This document shows positions 1-7,293 of a DNA stretch of 64,000 nucleotides, piece after piece. Every line of letters starts with the position of its first letter. The first letter of the stretch is position 1. Location of the stretch: assembly GCA_016716085.1 (NCBI GenBank), contig JADJWY010000026.1, positions 248,001 to 312,000 on the forward strand, in the 5' to 3' direction. The DNA comes from Hahellaceae bacterium (lineage in GTDB: Bacteria > Pseudomonadota > Gammaproteobacteria > Pseudomonadales > Oleiphilaceae). The notes beneath the pieces are model-generated. The model searched no databases and was not told the origin of the DNA. It saw nothing but the letters and a program-made list of their open reading frames with translations. Position numbers and translations under genes: made by a program.

Positions 1-387
1 GGCGGAATTCTGGGTTACAACTATAGCTACTATGGGCTGGAAGAAGGCGACATTTTCACCAGTGGCATATATAACCTGGAAGCCCTGATCGGTCGCCTGA
101 AGGCAGGACAGTTCGATCTTTTCGTCGAAAGCTACGAAGTGGTGATGGGGCATTACCTGACAACCAATCACCTCTCGCGTCAGACTGAGTTGGCAACCGC
201 CAAAATCCCTGAATTACCGCCGACACCGTTCTACATGATTCTGAGCAAAACAGCACCAGGAACGGAACTGCGCGACCAAATCAATACCATTTTGGAGGCC
301 ATGAAAGCCGACGGCACGCTCAATCAGGTCATTGAAGCCGGGCTCAAAGGCGAGTCGTCACCCACACCCTCCACACTGGAACCTTAG
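1..387 (+). CDS. Periplasmic solute-binding protein, family 3 type (3' part only)
   Basis: The frame is open from the first base of the window to a TAG at 385-387, so this is the last 128 codons of a gene that starts upstream. The visible part has the feel of the second lobe of a type-3 extracellular solute-binding protein: a glycine/tyrosine-rich stretch (LGYNYSYYGLEEGD), then a segment about a single gene product choosing its own inhibition or dwelling (KAGQFDLFVESYEVVMGHY), then a ...PFYMILSKTAPG strand and a final helix (INTILEAMKADGTLNQVIEAG) typical of these proteins. These proteins either feed ABC importers or act as sensor-like ligand binders. No transporter genes are visible, so the ligand is unknown. 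The family call is moderately sure; nothing more specific is supported. Confidence 0.65.
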   Translation, partial: GGILGYNYSYYGLEEGDIFTSGIYNLEALIGRLKAGQFDLFVESYEVVMGHYLTTNHLSRQTELATAKIPELPPTPFYMILSKTAPGTELRDQINTILEAMKADGTLNQVIEAGLKGESSPTPSTLEP

Positions 388-412
388 ACTTAATTTTATT
401 AACAAAAAAAGA

Positions 413-441
413 TTGACGCTCCGGGGTCAAATCATTAATAT
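413..441 (+). promoter_or_regulatory. Sigma-70 promoter of the tRNA pair
   Basis: A TTGACG -35 box (413-418) is followed after 17 bases by a TAATAT -10 box (436-441). The next bases (GCGGCCTCG) are a GC-rich discriminator, the pattern known for stringently controlled stable RNA promoters. The first tRNA begins 15 bases after the -10 box. Confidence 0.8.
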
Positions 442-455
442 GCGGCCTCGTTCGT

Positions 456-531
456 TCCCTGATAGCTCAGTCGGTAGAGCAAATGACTGTTAATCATTGG
501 GTCGCTGGTTCGAGTCCAGCTCGGGGAGCCA
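456..531 (+). tRNA. tRNA-Asn (GTT)
   Basis: This 76-base cloverleaf has acceptor arms TCCCTGA and TCGGGGA, a D-loop with AGCTCAGTCGGTAGAGC, an anticodon stem of AATGA/TCATT enclosing the anticodon GTT at 489-491, and a T-arm with GGTTCGAGTCC. The 3' CCA is encoded. It is separated from the next tRNA by four bases, so the two are probably one transcript. Confidence 0.97.
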
Positions 532-535
532 ATTT

Positions 536-612
536 CGGGGTATAGCGCAGTCTGGTAGCGCGTCTGCTTTGGGAGCAGAATGTCGGAGGTTCGAATCCTT
601 CTACCCCGACCA
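536..612 (+). tRNA. tRNA-Pro (TGG)
   Basis: This 77-base cloverleaf has acceptor arms CGGGGTA and TACCCCG. The anticodon stem TCTGC/GCAGA encloses the anticodon TGG at 570-572, and the T-arm contains GGTTCGAATCC. The CCA end is encoded at 610-612. It is the second member of the Asn-Pro pair and has no promoter of its own. Confidence 0.97.
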
Positions 613-618
613 CTTTTT

Positions 619-639
619 TCAAGCACTTGGCTTGATTTT
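619..639 (+). terminator. Possible intrinsic terminator after the tRNA pair
   Basis: A 6-bp stem TCAAGC/GCTTGA (619-624, 630-635) with a 5-base loop is followed by four T. The stem is short and AT-rich, so termination may be weak, but the position just after the last tRNA fits. Confidence 0.45.
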
Positions 640-696
640 CATCGAGCCACTTCAGCTCAAACTTAAATAGCCTTACCGAAGCGCGGCAAACCGCCC

Positions 697-1008
697 TTAA
701 ACACTTCCCTCTTTCTCCACCACCAGAATTCGCGCCTCTCCCACCGGGTGTGCCACATGTTCGGTTCCCGCCGAGGCATAAAAGATATCACCGGCAGTCA
801 ACACCAGTGAGAATTCCTGTCCGTTCTCGCGGTAGCGCATCTCGACTTCACCATCGAGGACCACAAACACTTCCTCCCCGTCGTTGATGTGCCACTTGTA
901 GGGTTGATTAGTCCAGTGCAGCCTAATCGAAATACCATTCATTGAAGCGATATCGCATGCTCCCCAGGCTCGATCTGCGACAAACTCTCTTCCTTTTACC
1001 GCTTTCAT
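697..1008 (-). CDS. Small cupin-domain protein
   Basis: The 103-residue product is a single cupin barrel. Visible signs are WHINDGEEVFVVLDGEVEM (first cupin motif region with a His and Glu), LTAGDIFYASAGTEHVAHP (second motif with the conserved Gly and His) and a final strand ending in a hydrophobic-acidic tail. Such stand-alone cupins bind a metal and often act as small isomerases or sensors; the substrate here is unknown. I chose the ATG at 1008 because GGAAGA lies seven bases before it; the frame also extends 11 codons further upstream without a better site. It sits downstream of the phytase remnant in the same direction and may have lost its old promoter. Confidence 0.75.
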   Translation of the reverse strand: MKAVKGREFVADRAWGACDIASMNGISIRLHWTNQPYKWHINDGEEVFVVLDGEVEMRYRENGQEFSLVLTAGDIFYASAGTEHVAHPVGEARILVVEKEGSV

Positions 1009-1089
1009 ATGGCGTCTTCCTTGATAGATAACAATCGGCATCAGAGATTAGCGCAGACCGAGGATGCGCCCAATGGACTAAACGGATCA

Positions 1090-1380
1090 CTACGGCGAAA
1101 GTTGAAGCGCTTCTCGGATTTCGCGCCAACCGGCCCATTTGAAGTTCTGATTTTCGGGCTCATACCCTGAGTCGATGTTGTACCAGTCCTGCGCGATAAA
1201 CAGTCCTTCCGGATAGCTCTCTCCCAGATCAGCCGCGATCACATCAATCCCGTCGGTATCGCTGGCGCCGTCGACACCCAGGTTTTCATTACCGTTCAGG
1301 GCAAACGTTCCCACAAGTTCCCCACCTTGCTGCAGGTCATAATTGACCGCTCTCCGTCTTGAAGGACGAAGATTCCCAAT
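1090..1380 (-). pseudogene. C-terminal remnant of a beta-propeller 3-phytase
   Basis: Starting just after a TGA at 1381-1383, about 90 codons read as the end of a beta-propeller phytase: VNYDLQQGGELVGTFALNG, then DGASDTDGIDVIAADLG, YPEGLFIAQDW and ENQNFKWAGW before the stop. Family members are several hundred residues long (phytate hydrolysis, secreted), so over two thirds is missing. The remainder is bounded upstream by the tnpB fragment, so a transposon-linked deletion probably removed the 5' part. The likely original breakpoint lies between 1340 and 1426. A GTG at 1314 could start translation but a 74-residue product would not fold as a propeller. Confidence 0.7.
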
Positions 1381-1426
1381 TCAACGAGAACTGCGAGACC
1401 AAAGACATGACGGAAGACCGCCCCCT

Positions 1427-1843
1427 TCAGCCGTGACTGACATTTTCTCCAAGGGCTAACACCGCAAGCCCTGCGGCTTTTACATTTCGAGCTGCATTGA
1501 TGTCCCGGTCCTGGCGTATCTTGCACTCAGGACACTCCCTGGACCGGATTTCCAGTGGCAACGATTCGAGCGTATATCCACAATCCGAACAGCGTTTGGA
1601 GCTGGGAAAGAACGGGGCAATCTTGACCAGTTGCCTCCCGGCCCACTCCGTCTTGTATTCAAGCTGGCGCACCAGCTCACCCCACGAAGCATCGGCGATG
1701 TGTTTCGCCAGACGCGGGTTGCGGATCATGTTTTTCACTTTCAGCGTTTCGACACAGACCACTTGGTTTTCGTTAATCAGTCTGCGGGACAGCTTTTGCA
1801 AGTTGTCCATGCGGCAATCGGAGATTCTGGCGTGAATACGAGC
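1427..1843 (-). pseudogene. tnpB: 3' half of a split IS605-family tnpB gene
   Basis: The fragment encodes the C-terminal part of a TnpB RNA-guided nuclease. It starts at RIHARISDCRMDNLQKLS and contains the RuvC-II glutamate (NQVVCVETLKVKNM), the target-DNA zinc finger (CSDCGY...CPEC) and the RuvC-III aspartate (DRDINAARNV), ending GLAVLALGENVSHG. RuvC-I and all of the N-terminal part are missing here but are present at 4424-4963, on the same strand, ending at the same alanine codon. The two parts would join in frame, so they look like one gene pulled apart by a 2.58 kb block. The nuclease cannot work in this state. No tnpA is present. Confidence 0.85.
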
Positions 1844-2102
1844 CACACAAACCATCTTGCTTTGAGCAATACCGGATCAATGCTGGCATGCGTTCAACGT
1901 GATAGGCCTTAAAATAGAAGGACAGAATTACGCTCTCGCCAGACTCAAATTCATCAGAACAAAACGCCCCCATCCCCAAACGTGAAAAATCGACAACCTC
2001 CAGCACAGACTATTGCCCAAATCGTGAGAACAAGCCGACTGACTTGACCTTTGCAGAGATCAGATCAGTAATGCGTCTAGGAGCGCGTCGTAGTTCTTGC
2101 AT
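1844..2102 (-). pseudogene. Truncated PilZ-domain gene with an internal stop
   Basis: From an ATG at 2102 one frame reads MQELRRAPRRITDLISAKV, then KSVGLFSRFGQ, a TAG, and on in the same frame SVLEVVDFSRLGMGAFCSDE and ESGESVILSFYFKAYHVERM. RRAPRR and DFSRLGMG match the RxxxR and D/NxSxxG motifs by which PilZ proteins bind cyclic di-GMP. The frame then runs into tnpB sequence at about 1843, so the C-terminal strands are lost. Both the nonsense codon and the truncation mark it as dead. It lies directly downstream of the broken lipoprotein gene and its terminator, and so was probably part of the same imported block. Confidence 0.65.
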
Positions 2103-2117
2103 TTTAATGTCACCGAC

Positions 2118-2145
2118 AAAAAAAGTGAGCAATAAAGCTCACTTT
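2118..2145 (-). terminator. Intrinsic terminator after the lipoprotein gene
   Basis: Read on the minus strand, AAAGTGAGC and GCTCACTTT (2122-2130 and 2137-2145) form a perfect 9-bp stem with a 6-base loop, followed by seven T (2118-2124, overlapping the stem). It lies 28 bases after the lipoprotein stop codon and separates that gene from the PilZ remnant. Confidence 0.85.
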
Positions 2146-2806
2146 AAGTTAAGCAAACCTTCTAAGAAGATATTAGCTTCCGCTTACCGTGAAGCCAGTC
2201 AGTATAAAACTATCATTTGAACTCTGCAGGCTATCTCCAACAAGCGTAACCTTCAAATAGCTAATACCGACCGGCAAATCAACACTTGGGATTATTGACA
2301 CGTTACCATCACCAGGAACAACCAAAGACCCCGTATCCAACACGTTTTCAGACACATCAACAATAGACCATGTTAATGTCACGCCCGCCGTAGCAGTCAT
2401 TTCAAGCGTAGGACGCAAAGTTGAAAAACTGGCACCTGCACTCAAGAAATCGCACTCTGGCGCACCCGCCTCCACCTTCTGCACATAGAATTCATCAGCG
2501 CCATTCCAGATTTCTTCGAAATGGTACATGCCGACCTCGTCGGCGGGGAACGAGAACACGCACCCAACCGTATCTGTCGCATAACAAATTGGGCCAACCG
2601 AACTCGTCTGCACTTCATTATTGAAATATGGGCGACCGCCAATTTTAGTTGTTCGGTCACTTCCATACTCAAATGTCACGTAGTCTGAATTACTAAGCCG
2701 ATACTTGCTAGCAGGAACAACCACGGCATCCGGATCAACATCATACGCTGAACCGCCTTCTGATTGACGGTACGTATCCGCATAAAATATTTCATAACTA
2801 CCGTTA

Positions 2807-3661
2807 GGGGCTGTGGACATTTCACATCGGCAACCATAAATATGAGCACGCGATGGCCACTGTGCTTTCGTAGTTTCGTCCGAGTTTATCGTACCGGGTA
2901 GCTACTCCCTCTGAACCGCTTAAGGTTGGCAAACGCATTTTCGACCAGGTGTCTTTGTTTATATAAGTGCCGGTCAAAAGTCGGATTTTCTCGTTTCGAA
3001 TTTCGTTTACGCGGATAACTGCCTTGCTTCCTCTCGCCTCTATCATGTCTCTGATTCGCTCGCTTTCATAGCCCTTATCCATAATGAAAAACTGCGTACC
3101 TGGAAGTGATTCGATAATCCCCGGGGCCTCGGTGCAGTCATTCACTTCGCCGCCGGTAATATTAAACGCTATTGGTAAGCCATAAGCATCGATCGCCAGA
3201 TTTATCTTGGATGTCCTGCCAGCTCTGCTTTTTCCGATAGCTTGAGGTGATTTGCCAATTGCCCCTGCGCTATGCTGATGGGCCTTTACATAGCTTCCAT
3301 CGATAAAACCCACTCCAAATCCGGCTCGAAAATCAAAGCATCGAGCAGGCAACGCCAGATTCCTTTCTTAGACCAGACGTTAAATTTCCGGTACACCGAA
3401 TTCCACTTTACCAAACTGTTCAGGGATATCCCTCCAGGGGGCAACCCACACGCATTCGATAGAGGATGCCTTCTACCATCATGCGCAGATTGCGCTTGTC
3501 ATAAATACTGAATTGAAGCATGATCCTTTTCAGCTTTGACCACAGCTCGTCACTAAGCATGTATCGGGGCATTGCAAGCTCTTTTGTTGTTGTGTGAGAA
3601 CTACAATATTACGAGCTTGCTCTTACTTTTCAATGCCTTACGCGCAAATGTCCACAGGCCC
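2807..3661 (-). mobile_element. IS5-family insertion sequence (IS427-like), 855 bp
   Basis: The element is bounded by imperfect inverted repeats sharing CTGTGGACATTT (about 2811-2822 on one side, 3644-3656 on the other). A TA (possibly CTA) target duplication flanks it at 2805-2806 and 3662-3663, and removing the element with one copy restores the lipoprotein frame exactly. The size, two- to three-base duplication and DDE transposase fit the IS427 group of IS5. The transposase is heavily frameshifted, so this copy cannot move by itself. Confidence 0.88.
2822..3572 (-). pseudogene. IS5-family DDE transposase, multiply frameshifted
   Basis: From ATG 3572 the product starts MPRYMLSDELWSKLKRIM and reads to VGCP, where an extra C in a C-run shifts the frame. 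Further changes lie at GGTAAAGTGG (one A too many), before FIDGSYVKAHQH (one T too few), before the motif RHLVENAFANLKRF (one base too few) and after it (one too many). With these five one-base corrections a normal transposase of about 245 residues appears, with catalytic D in FIDGS, D in IMDKGYES and E in HLVENAF, ending YLWLPM. IS427 elements often use one programmed frameshift, but five scattered ones mean decay, or homopolymer sequencing error. Confidence 0.85.
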
Positions 3662-4272
3662 TAGGTACGCCACTCGGCGCAGTCATAATAAAGTCGCCAT
3701 TAGCCAGATACATCCCGTTAACTGAGTATGCATAACTTTCACCAACCGGACGAAGATTAAAGTTATTAAGCTCACCATCCACAACCGAAGCACCTCCAAT
3801 CGTGACTGTCGGTGCGTTCGCCTCAGTTGTTAAGTCAGCAGGAAAACTCAGGGTATCAATAATCGCGATACCACCCTCAATCGTTCCGCCATGAGCAACC
3901 GTTACGCTTAGAGATTCAGAAACATCACTCCCCTTAAACGTCCCGAAAAAGCCGATCGTATAATCCCCATTCGGCAGATTGCGAACTGTAGTCATGATGT
4001 CATACCCATCAAGCACGTCTGTATTTTCATACACCACGCCAGAAGTGCCAGTCACCCGCAGACCAGCAACATCAAGAGTCGTTTGGCCATTGATACGAAT
4101 ATTATTGCGGAGCACGGTTGCAGAAAGATAGGTTTGAGCCTGGGTCTGCTCAGACTTGGGGATATCGGTGTTAATCACCAGGTTGGGATTAAGCGTAACA
4201 GGCGTCTCAACGTGAGACAGTGTTTCATCAACTGGGACTGGCGTCGTCGAACCACCGCCACCTCCACCGCAA

Positions 4273-4288
4273 CCAACCAACCAACCAA
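4273..4288 (-). repeat. TTGG tetranucleotide microsatellite in a signal-peptide region
   Basis: Four perfect TTGG units (CCAA on the plus strand) lie within the codons for the hydrophobic core of the lipoprotein signal. Four bases per unit change the reading frame. One extra unit would join the ATG with the good ribosome site to the LVGC lipobox. Confidence 0.85.
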
Positions 4289-4423
4289 AGCTACAGCCAC
4301 GTAATTTGAACATTTCATTTTAAATACCTCACATCTAACTTAAATCTAACCATAGCCAAGCTTTTTAGAATTCCAACCCTTAAACAAAAAAACGCAAAAC
4401 ATCCCGGCAACATTATTTCTTGT

Positions 4424-4963
4424 AGCAATCTTTCCTTTTGCCTTGGCACGATTGGCCGAGCCGAGTTTCTTTCGGCTCAGGCAGCGTTGCGCTTTAGCGA
4501 GCCTGGTCGCGTATTTCGCCGTGTGACGGGGATTGCCGATCTTCACACCGCTGTCGGTGATCAACTGGTTTTCTATCCCCACATCAAGCCCTATGGTGTT
4601 GCGCGTGACGTGCAGGACTTCGGGTTTGAAATCGCACAGCATCGACACAAAGTATCGACCGGCACAATCTCTGGAAAGGGTGACGGTACTGGGTTCGCTG
4701 GAAAGCTCCCGACTCCATCGAATGTTCAGGGGTTCTTTGCACTTGGCGATATAAAGCTTTCCGTCCCGGTAGCTGAAGGCGCTGCGGGTCAGTTCCGCGT
4801 TGGCCTGAATGTACCCGATATTTTCCTGCCGCAGGTAAAACGCATCGGTTCGCCAGCGCAGGATTTGGTTGTAGACAAAACGGACGCCGCCGAAAGACTG
4901 AGCCAGCAGAGTTTCCTGCTCAGTCGTTGGGTAAAAACGGTACTTCATAGCTCGCTTGGTCAT
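4424..4963 (-). pseudogene. tnpB: 5' half of a split IS605-family tnpB gene
   Basis: The fragment starts MTKRAMKYRFYPTTEQETLL and encodes the N-terminal (HTH and WED/REC-like) part of TnpB up to the RuvC-I motif NTIGLDVGIENQLITDSG and the following helix ending RAKAKGKIA. Between NAELTR and SAFSYRDGKL about 55 residues seen in intact relatives are missing in frame. After the last alanine codon (4424-4426) the reading frame enters unrelated DNA for 25 codons. The matching 3' half is at 1427-1843. No working product is possible. Confidence 0.85.
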
Positions 4964-5213
4964 GCGACCACATTGATTTATATACCACCAGCACCCAAGT
5001 GCCTGACTGTTATAGCAGCCAGTGGCTGCCCGCTTTCCATCACCGGCCCGAAGGCCGATGTCTCTCGCGGAGATTAAGATTGATTGTTAACTATCCCCGG
5101 CAATTCGTACTAAAATTAATCAAGGGTTTGATCACACAGGGCGTCTTCGCAGCGTTATGCCTTAACCGGCACCGCAAGATTTCAGTAGCCGCTTTCCGGC
5201 AGAGGGTGGCACG
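4964..5213. other. Intergenic stretch with hairpins, possible IS605 left end
   Basis: This 250-base stretch lies between the tnpB start and the next gene and has no convincing gene. Two perfect hairpins are visible: GCAGCC/GGCTGC with a 3-base loop (5015-5029) and CGGCC/GGCCG with a 4-base loop (5044-5057). IS200/IS605 elements carry subterminal hairpins at their ends, so these may mark the old left end, but no end can be fixed. The promoter of the plus-strand gene at 5214 must also lie here; I see no strong match. Confidence 0.4.
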
Positions 5214-6002
5214 ATGGAGAACCTGGACACGATTGTCGTCATCTTAGGTATTGTCCTTATCTTAGCGGGCGTTGCCCTGTTTGTGACCGGAAAGGTCGTC
5301 AGCCAGAATAATCAAATCGAAGCCTTTGGGATCAAGCTCAATTTTAATAACCCTTCCTTTTTATTAGTCGTTGCGGGAATTGGCATGGTGCTGGTTCCAC
5401 GTTTATTGCCGGACCCTGCACGACTGGCACAGTTACCGCCTCCTGCAGCGGGTATCCCTGGCGATCAACAAGTGCCGCAGGAGAGCACTCCGCCTATCCA
5501 GCCTCCCCCCTCACAACCCACCGCCATCACCACGAAAGATCCGATTCCCAAGCATCCGGAGCGGGTTGCCAGACTCGACTCCGACCTCATACCGGGTGGC
5601 CAGTTACCGTCCAAGGCGAACGTGGTGAAGCAGGCGGTTAAAGGACCGCCCAGTATCGCCGGTTCCTTTGATCTATTTTCCTACTCGATTAATAACGTGC
5701 CGCAAACGGTCGATGGCAACTTGCATATGAAAAAGATCGGCGACGATCAATACGAGTGGGTCAGCCACGTCGAAGCTTTTGATTACTATGGCAATTATCT
5801 GACTTATATGTACACCGGGTTCTTATCCTACCGGGATCGGAACTGGTACCTCAAAGTCACGTCGTCAAACGACCCCACCTGGATTGACAATGGGGTGGTT
5901 CCGACCCAGGTGAACCGCCAAGGCGATCGACTGCAGATGACCTACACCTATAGCGGGGCCCACATCAGTGCCGTTTGGGAGGGGGGCGACGGGTCAGATT
6001 GA
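5214..6002 (+). CDS. Two-helix membrane protein with LPPPAAG motif, unknown function
   Basis: The 262-residue product has two transmembrane helices (about residues 7-27 and 48-66), an LPPPAAG motif at about 77, a Pro/Gln-rich spacer, and a C-terminal beta-rich domain with FLSYRDRNWYLKV and QGDRLQMTYTYSG. I recognise no named family. The same architecture and the same motifs appear in the protein at 51923-52594, so the two are paralogues. The C-terminal domain is probably outside the cytoplasm, though orientation is not shown by the sequence. A GAGGGTGG ribosome site precedes the ATG. It stands alone between the transposon debris and the convergent acyl-conjugate operon, whose last gene ends seven bases away. 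Confidence 0.75.
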   Translation: MENLDTIVVILGIVLILAGVALFVTGKVVSQNNQIEAFGIKLNFNNPSFLLVVAGIGMVLVPRLLPDPARLAQLPPPAAGIPGDQQVPQESTPPIQPPPSQPTAITTKDPIPKHPERVARLDSDLIPGGQLPSKANVVKQAVKGPPSIAGSFDLFSYSINNVPQTVDGNLHMKKIGDDQYEWVSHVEAFDYYGNYLTYMYTGFLSYRDRNWYLKVTSSNDPTWIDNGVVPTQVNRQGDRLQMTYTYSGAHISAVWEGGDGSD

Positions 6003-6008
6003 CGTCTT

Positions 6009-7265
6009 TCAAGTGACCACGTCCAGCACTTTGCGTTTGGATACCACCTTCCCCGACACCGGACCGTCAGCCAACGCCGCAGCCACTTTAGCCAAAGCAT
6101 TGCCCAAGCGCCCCTGCGTAGCCAGGGTGCGGGGTGTGCGAAGGACAAGGTCCATACCGTTCTGGTGTCCTGAGAGGGTGAGAAAGAAGGCCGTGGTATC
6201 GAATTCCGGGGGAATGAAGAAAACCCGTTGGGCCGTGAAGCCGCCGCCGACATAGCCTTTCAAGGGAACAAGGCCGAGGTTGGAGACAATTGCCGAGGTG
6301 CGGTACATGCCCGTATCCCGGCGCATTTTGGCGACCTTGAGGTTTGCCTTGTGAATGGTTTTAAGCGGCACCCAGGAGGCCATCCAGGTGGGCATCTTTT
6401 TCACGAAACGGGGAATCTGGGCCTCTTTCTTTTCCGCTAACTGAGCTTTGATTTCTGTGGTCCAGGCGTCGATGTCGGTCTGATCCGTCACTTCAAGCAC
6501 CAAGCCTCCCGACAGGTTGGCCGTGGAACGAAGCCCATCCTGGTGGCCGCGCATATCAACCGGTAGCTGAACACGCACGGGAGAATCAGTATAGCTGCGC
6601 GAGAGTTCACCGATGGCGATGGCCACTTTCGCCAGCACCTGCCGACTGCTTCCTTGTAATGTCAGGCGCTGCCAGACTGAGCCACTGGTATTGCCGTCCG
6701 GCAGACCCGTTGGCGCATTCACATCCGTTTCAATCACCTCACCCGCCGTCTGGGTGATCTCGCGCGCCAGTTCCAGATCGGTAATGTTCGAGTTTTCCCC
6801 TACGGGAGGAATGCCCCTCAGCACCCGGAATACATCATCTGCAAAGGCCTGCGTACCGCGACCATCCATCACCCCATGATGGGTGCGGAAAACGACAAAA
6901 TGTCGATGGGTACCTCGCACCAGAAGGACTTCGCTGGTCGGCCCTTCCCGTGCTGGCAAAGGATGCCGTAGAAACGCAGCACCAAAATCACTCAGACCAT
7001 CCCATTGGGGATCATCGACAATCCGAAACGGTGTGGTTTTGCCTGAGTCCACCCAGCGCGAAAAGCCCAAATGCCCCCTCAACACCAATCGACTTCCCGG
7101 ATTCGCTTGTGAAGCGACCGCCACCGCGTGTTGCCAGGCCTCAATATCAAGGTCGCCTGTCCCTTCCAGGGTCATTTGATTCAGACAAGGCGTGTAATCG
7201 GAATAGGCCAGATCACAGCTGATATAGTAGCGTTCGATGGGTGAGAGAATGCGAGTGTAAGCCAT
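6009..7265 (-). CDS. Condensation-domain-like acyltransferase
   Basis: The 418-residue product has the HHxxxDG active-site motif of the CoA-dependent acyltransferase/NRPS condensation superfamily (HHGVMDG, residues 129-135). It also has the second-half strands typical of the fold (VRVQLPVDMRGHQ, TSAIVSNLGLVPLKGY). The second His of the motif is the expected general base. It is a free-standing enzyme with no carrier or adenylation domain. The frame is open 74 codons further upstream, but that part overlaps the pump gene; the ATG at 7265 has AGGA upstream and gives the usual N-terminus (LSPIERYYIS). It is the last gene of the operon, 28 bases after the pump. A role in joining an acyl group to an amine or alcohol is inferred. 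Confidence 0.8.
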   Translation of the reverse strand: MAYTRILSPIERYYISCDLAYSDYTPCLNQMTLEGTGDLDIEAWQHAVAVASQANPGSRLVLRGHLGFSRWVDSGKTTPFRIVDDPQWDGLSDFGAAFLRHPLPAREGPTSEVLLVRGTHRHFVVFRTHHGVMDGRGTQAFADDVFRVLRGIPPVGENSNITDLELAREITQTAGEVIETDVNAPTGLPDGNTSGSVWQRLTLQGSSRQVLAKVAIAIGELSRSYTDSPVRVQLPVDMRGHQDGLRSTANLSGGLVLEVTDQTDIDAWTTEIKAQLAEKKEAQIPRFVKKMPTWMASWVPLKTIHKANLKVAKMRRDTGMYRTSAIVSNLGLVPLKGYVGGGFTAQRVFFIPPEFDTTAFFLTLSGHQNGMDLVLRTPRTLATQGRLGNALAKVAAALADGPVSGKVVSKRKVLDVVT

Positions 7266-7293
7266 GGTTAAGGTCCTGTGAGTGAGGTTGTTG

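Larger units (their letters stand above)
2173..4318 (-). pseudogene. Lipoprotein gene of unknown function, interrupted by an IS
   Basis: Two coding parts (3662-4318 and 2173-2806) rejoin in frame once the insertion sequence is removed (...TAPSGVP + NGSYEIFY...), giving a protein of about 430 residues. It has a lipobox ending LVGC, a glycine run, a short Thr/Pro linker, and then beta-rich, low-lysine sequence with no motif I recognise. The only good ribosome site (GAGG, 8 bases before an ATG at 4318) opens frame MKCSNYVAVALVGWLV, which is a proper lipoprotein signal but lies in a different frame from the mature part. A TTGG repeat lies between them. The ATG at 4313 is in frame but gives a poor signal peptide. 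So the gene is disabled twice: by the repeat length and by the IS. Confidence 0.75.

Noticed and set aside
1844..4423. Integron cassette as the inserted block
   Set aside because: No attC-like inverted structure or GTTRRRY core was found at its ends.
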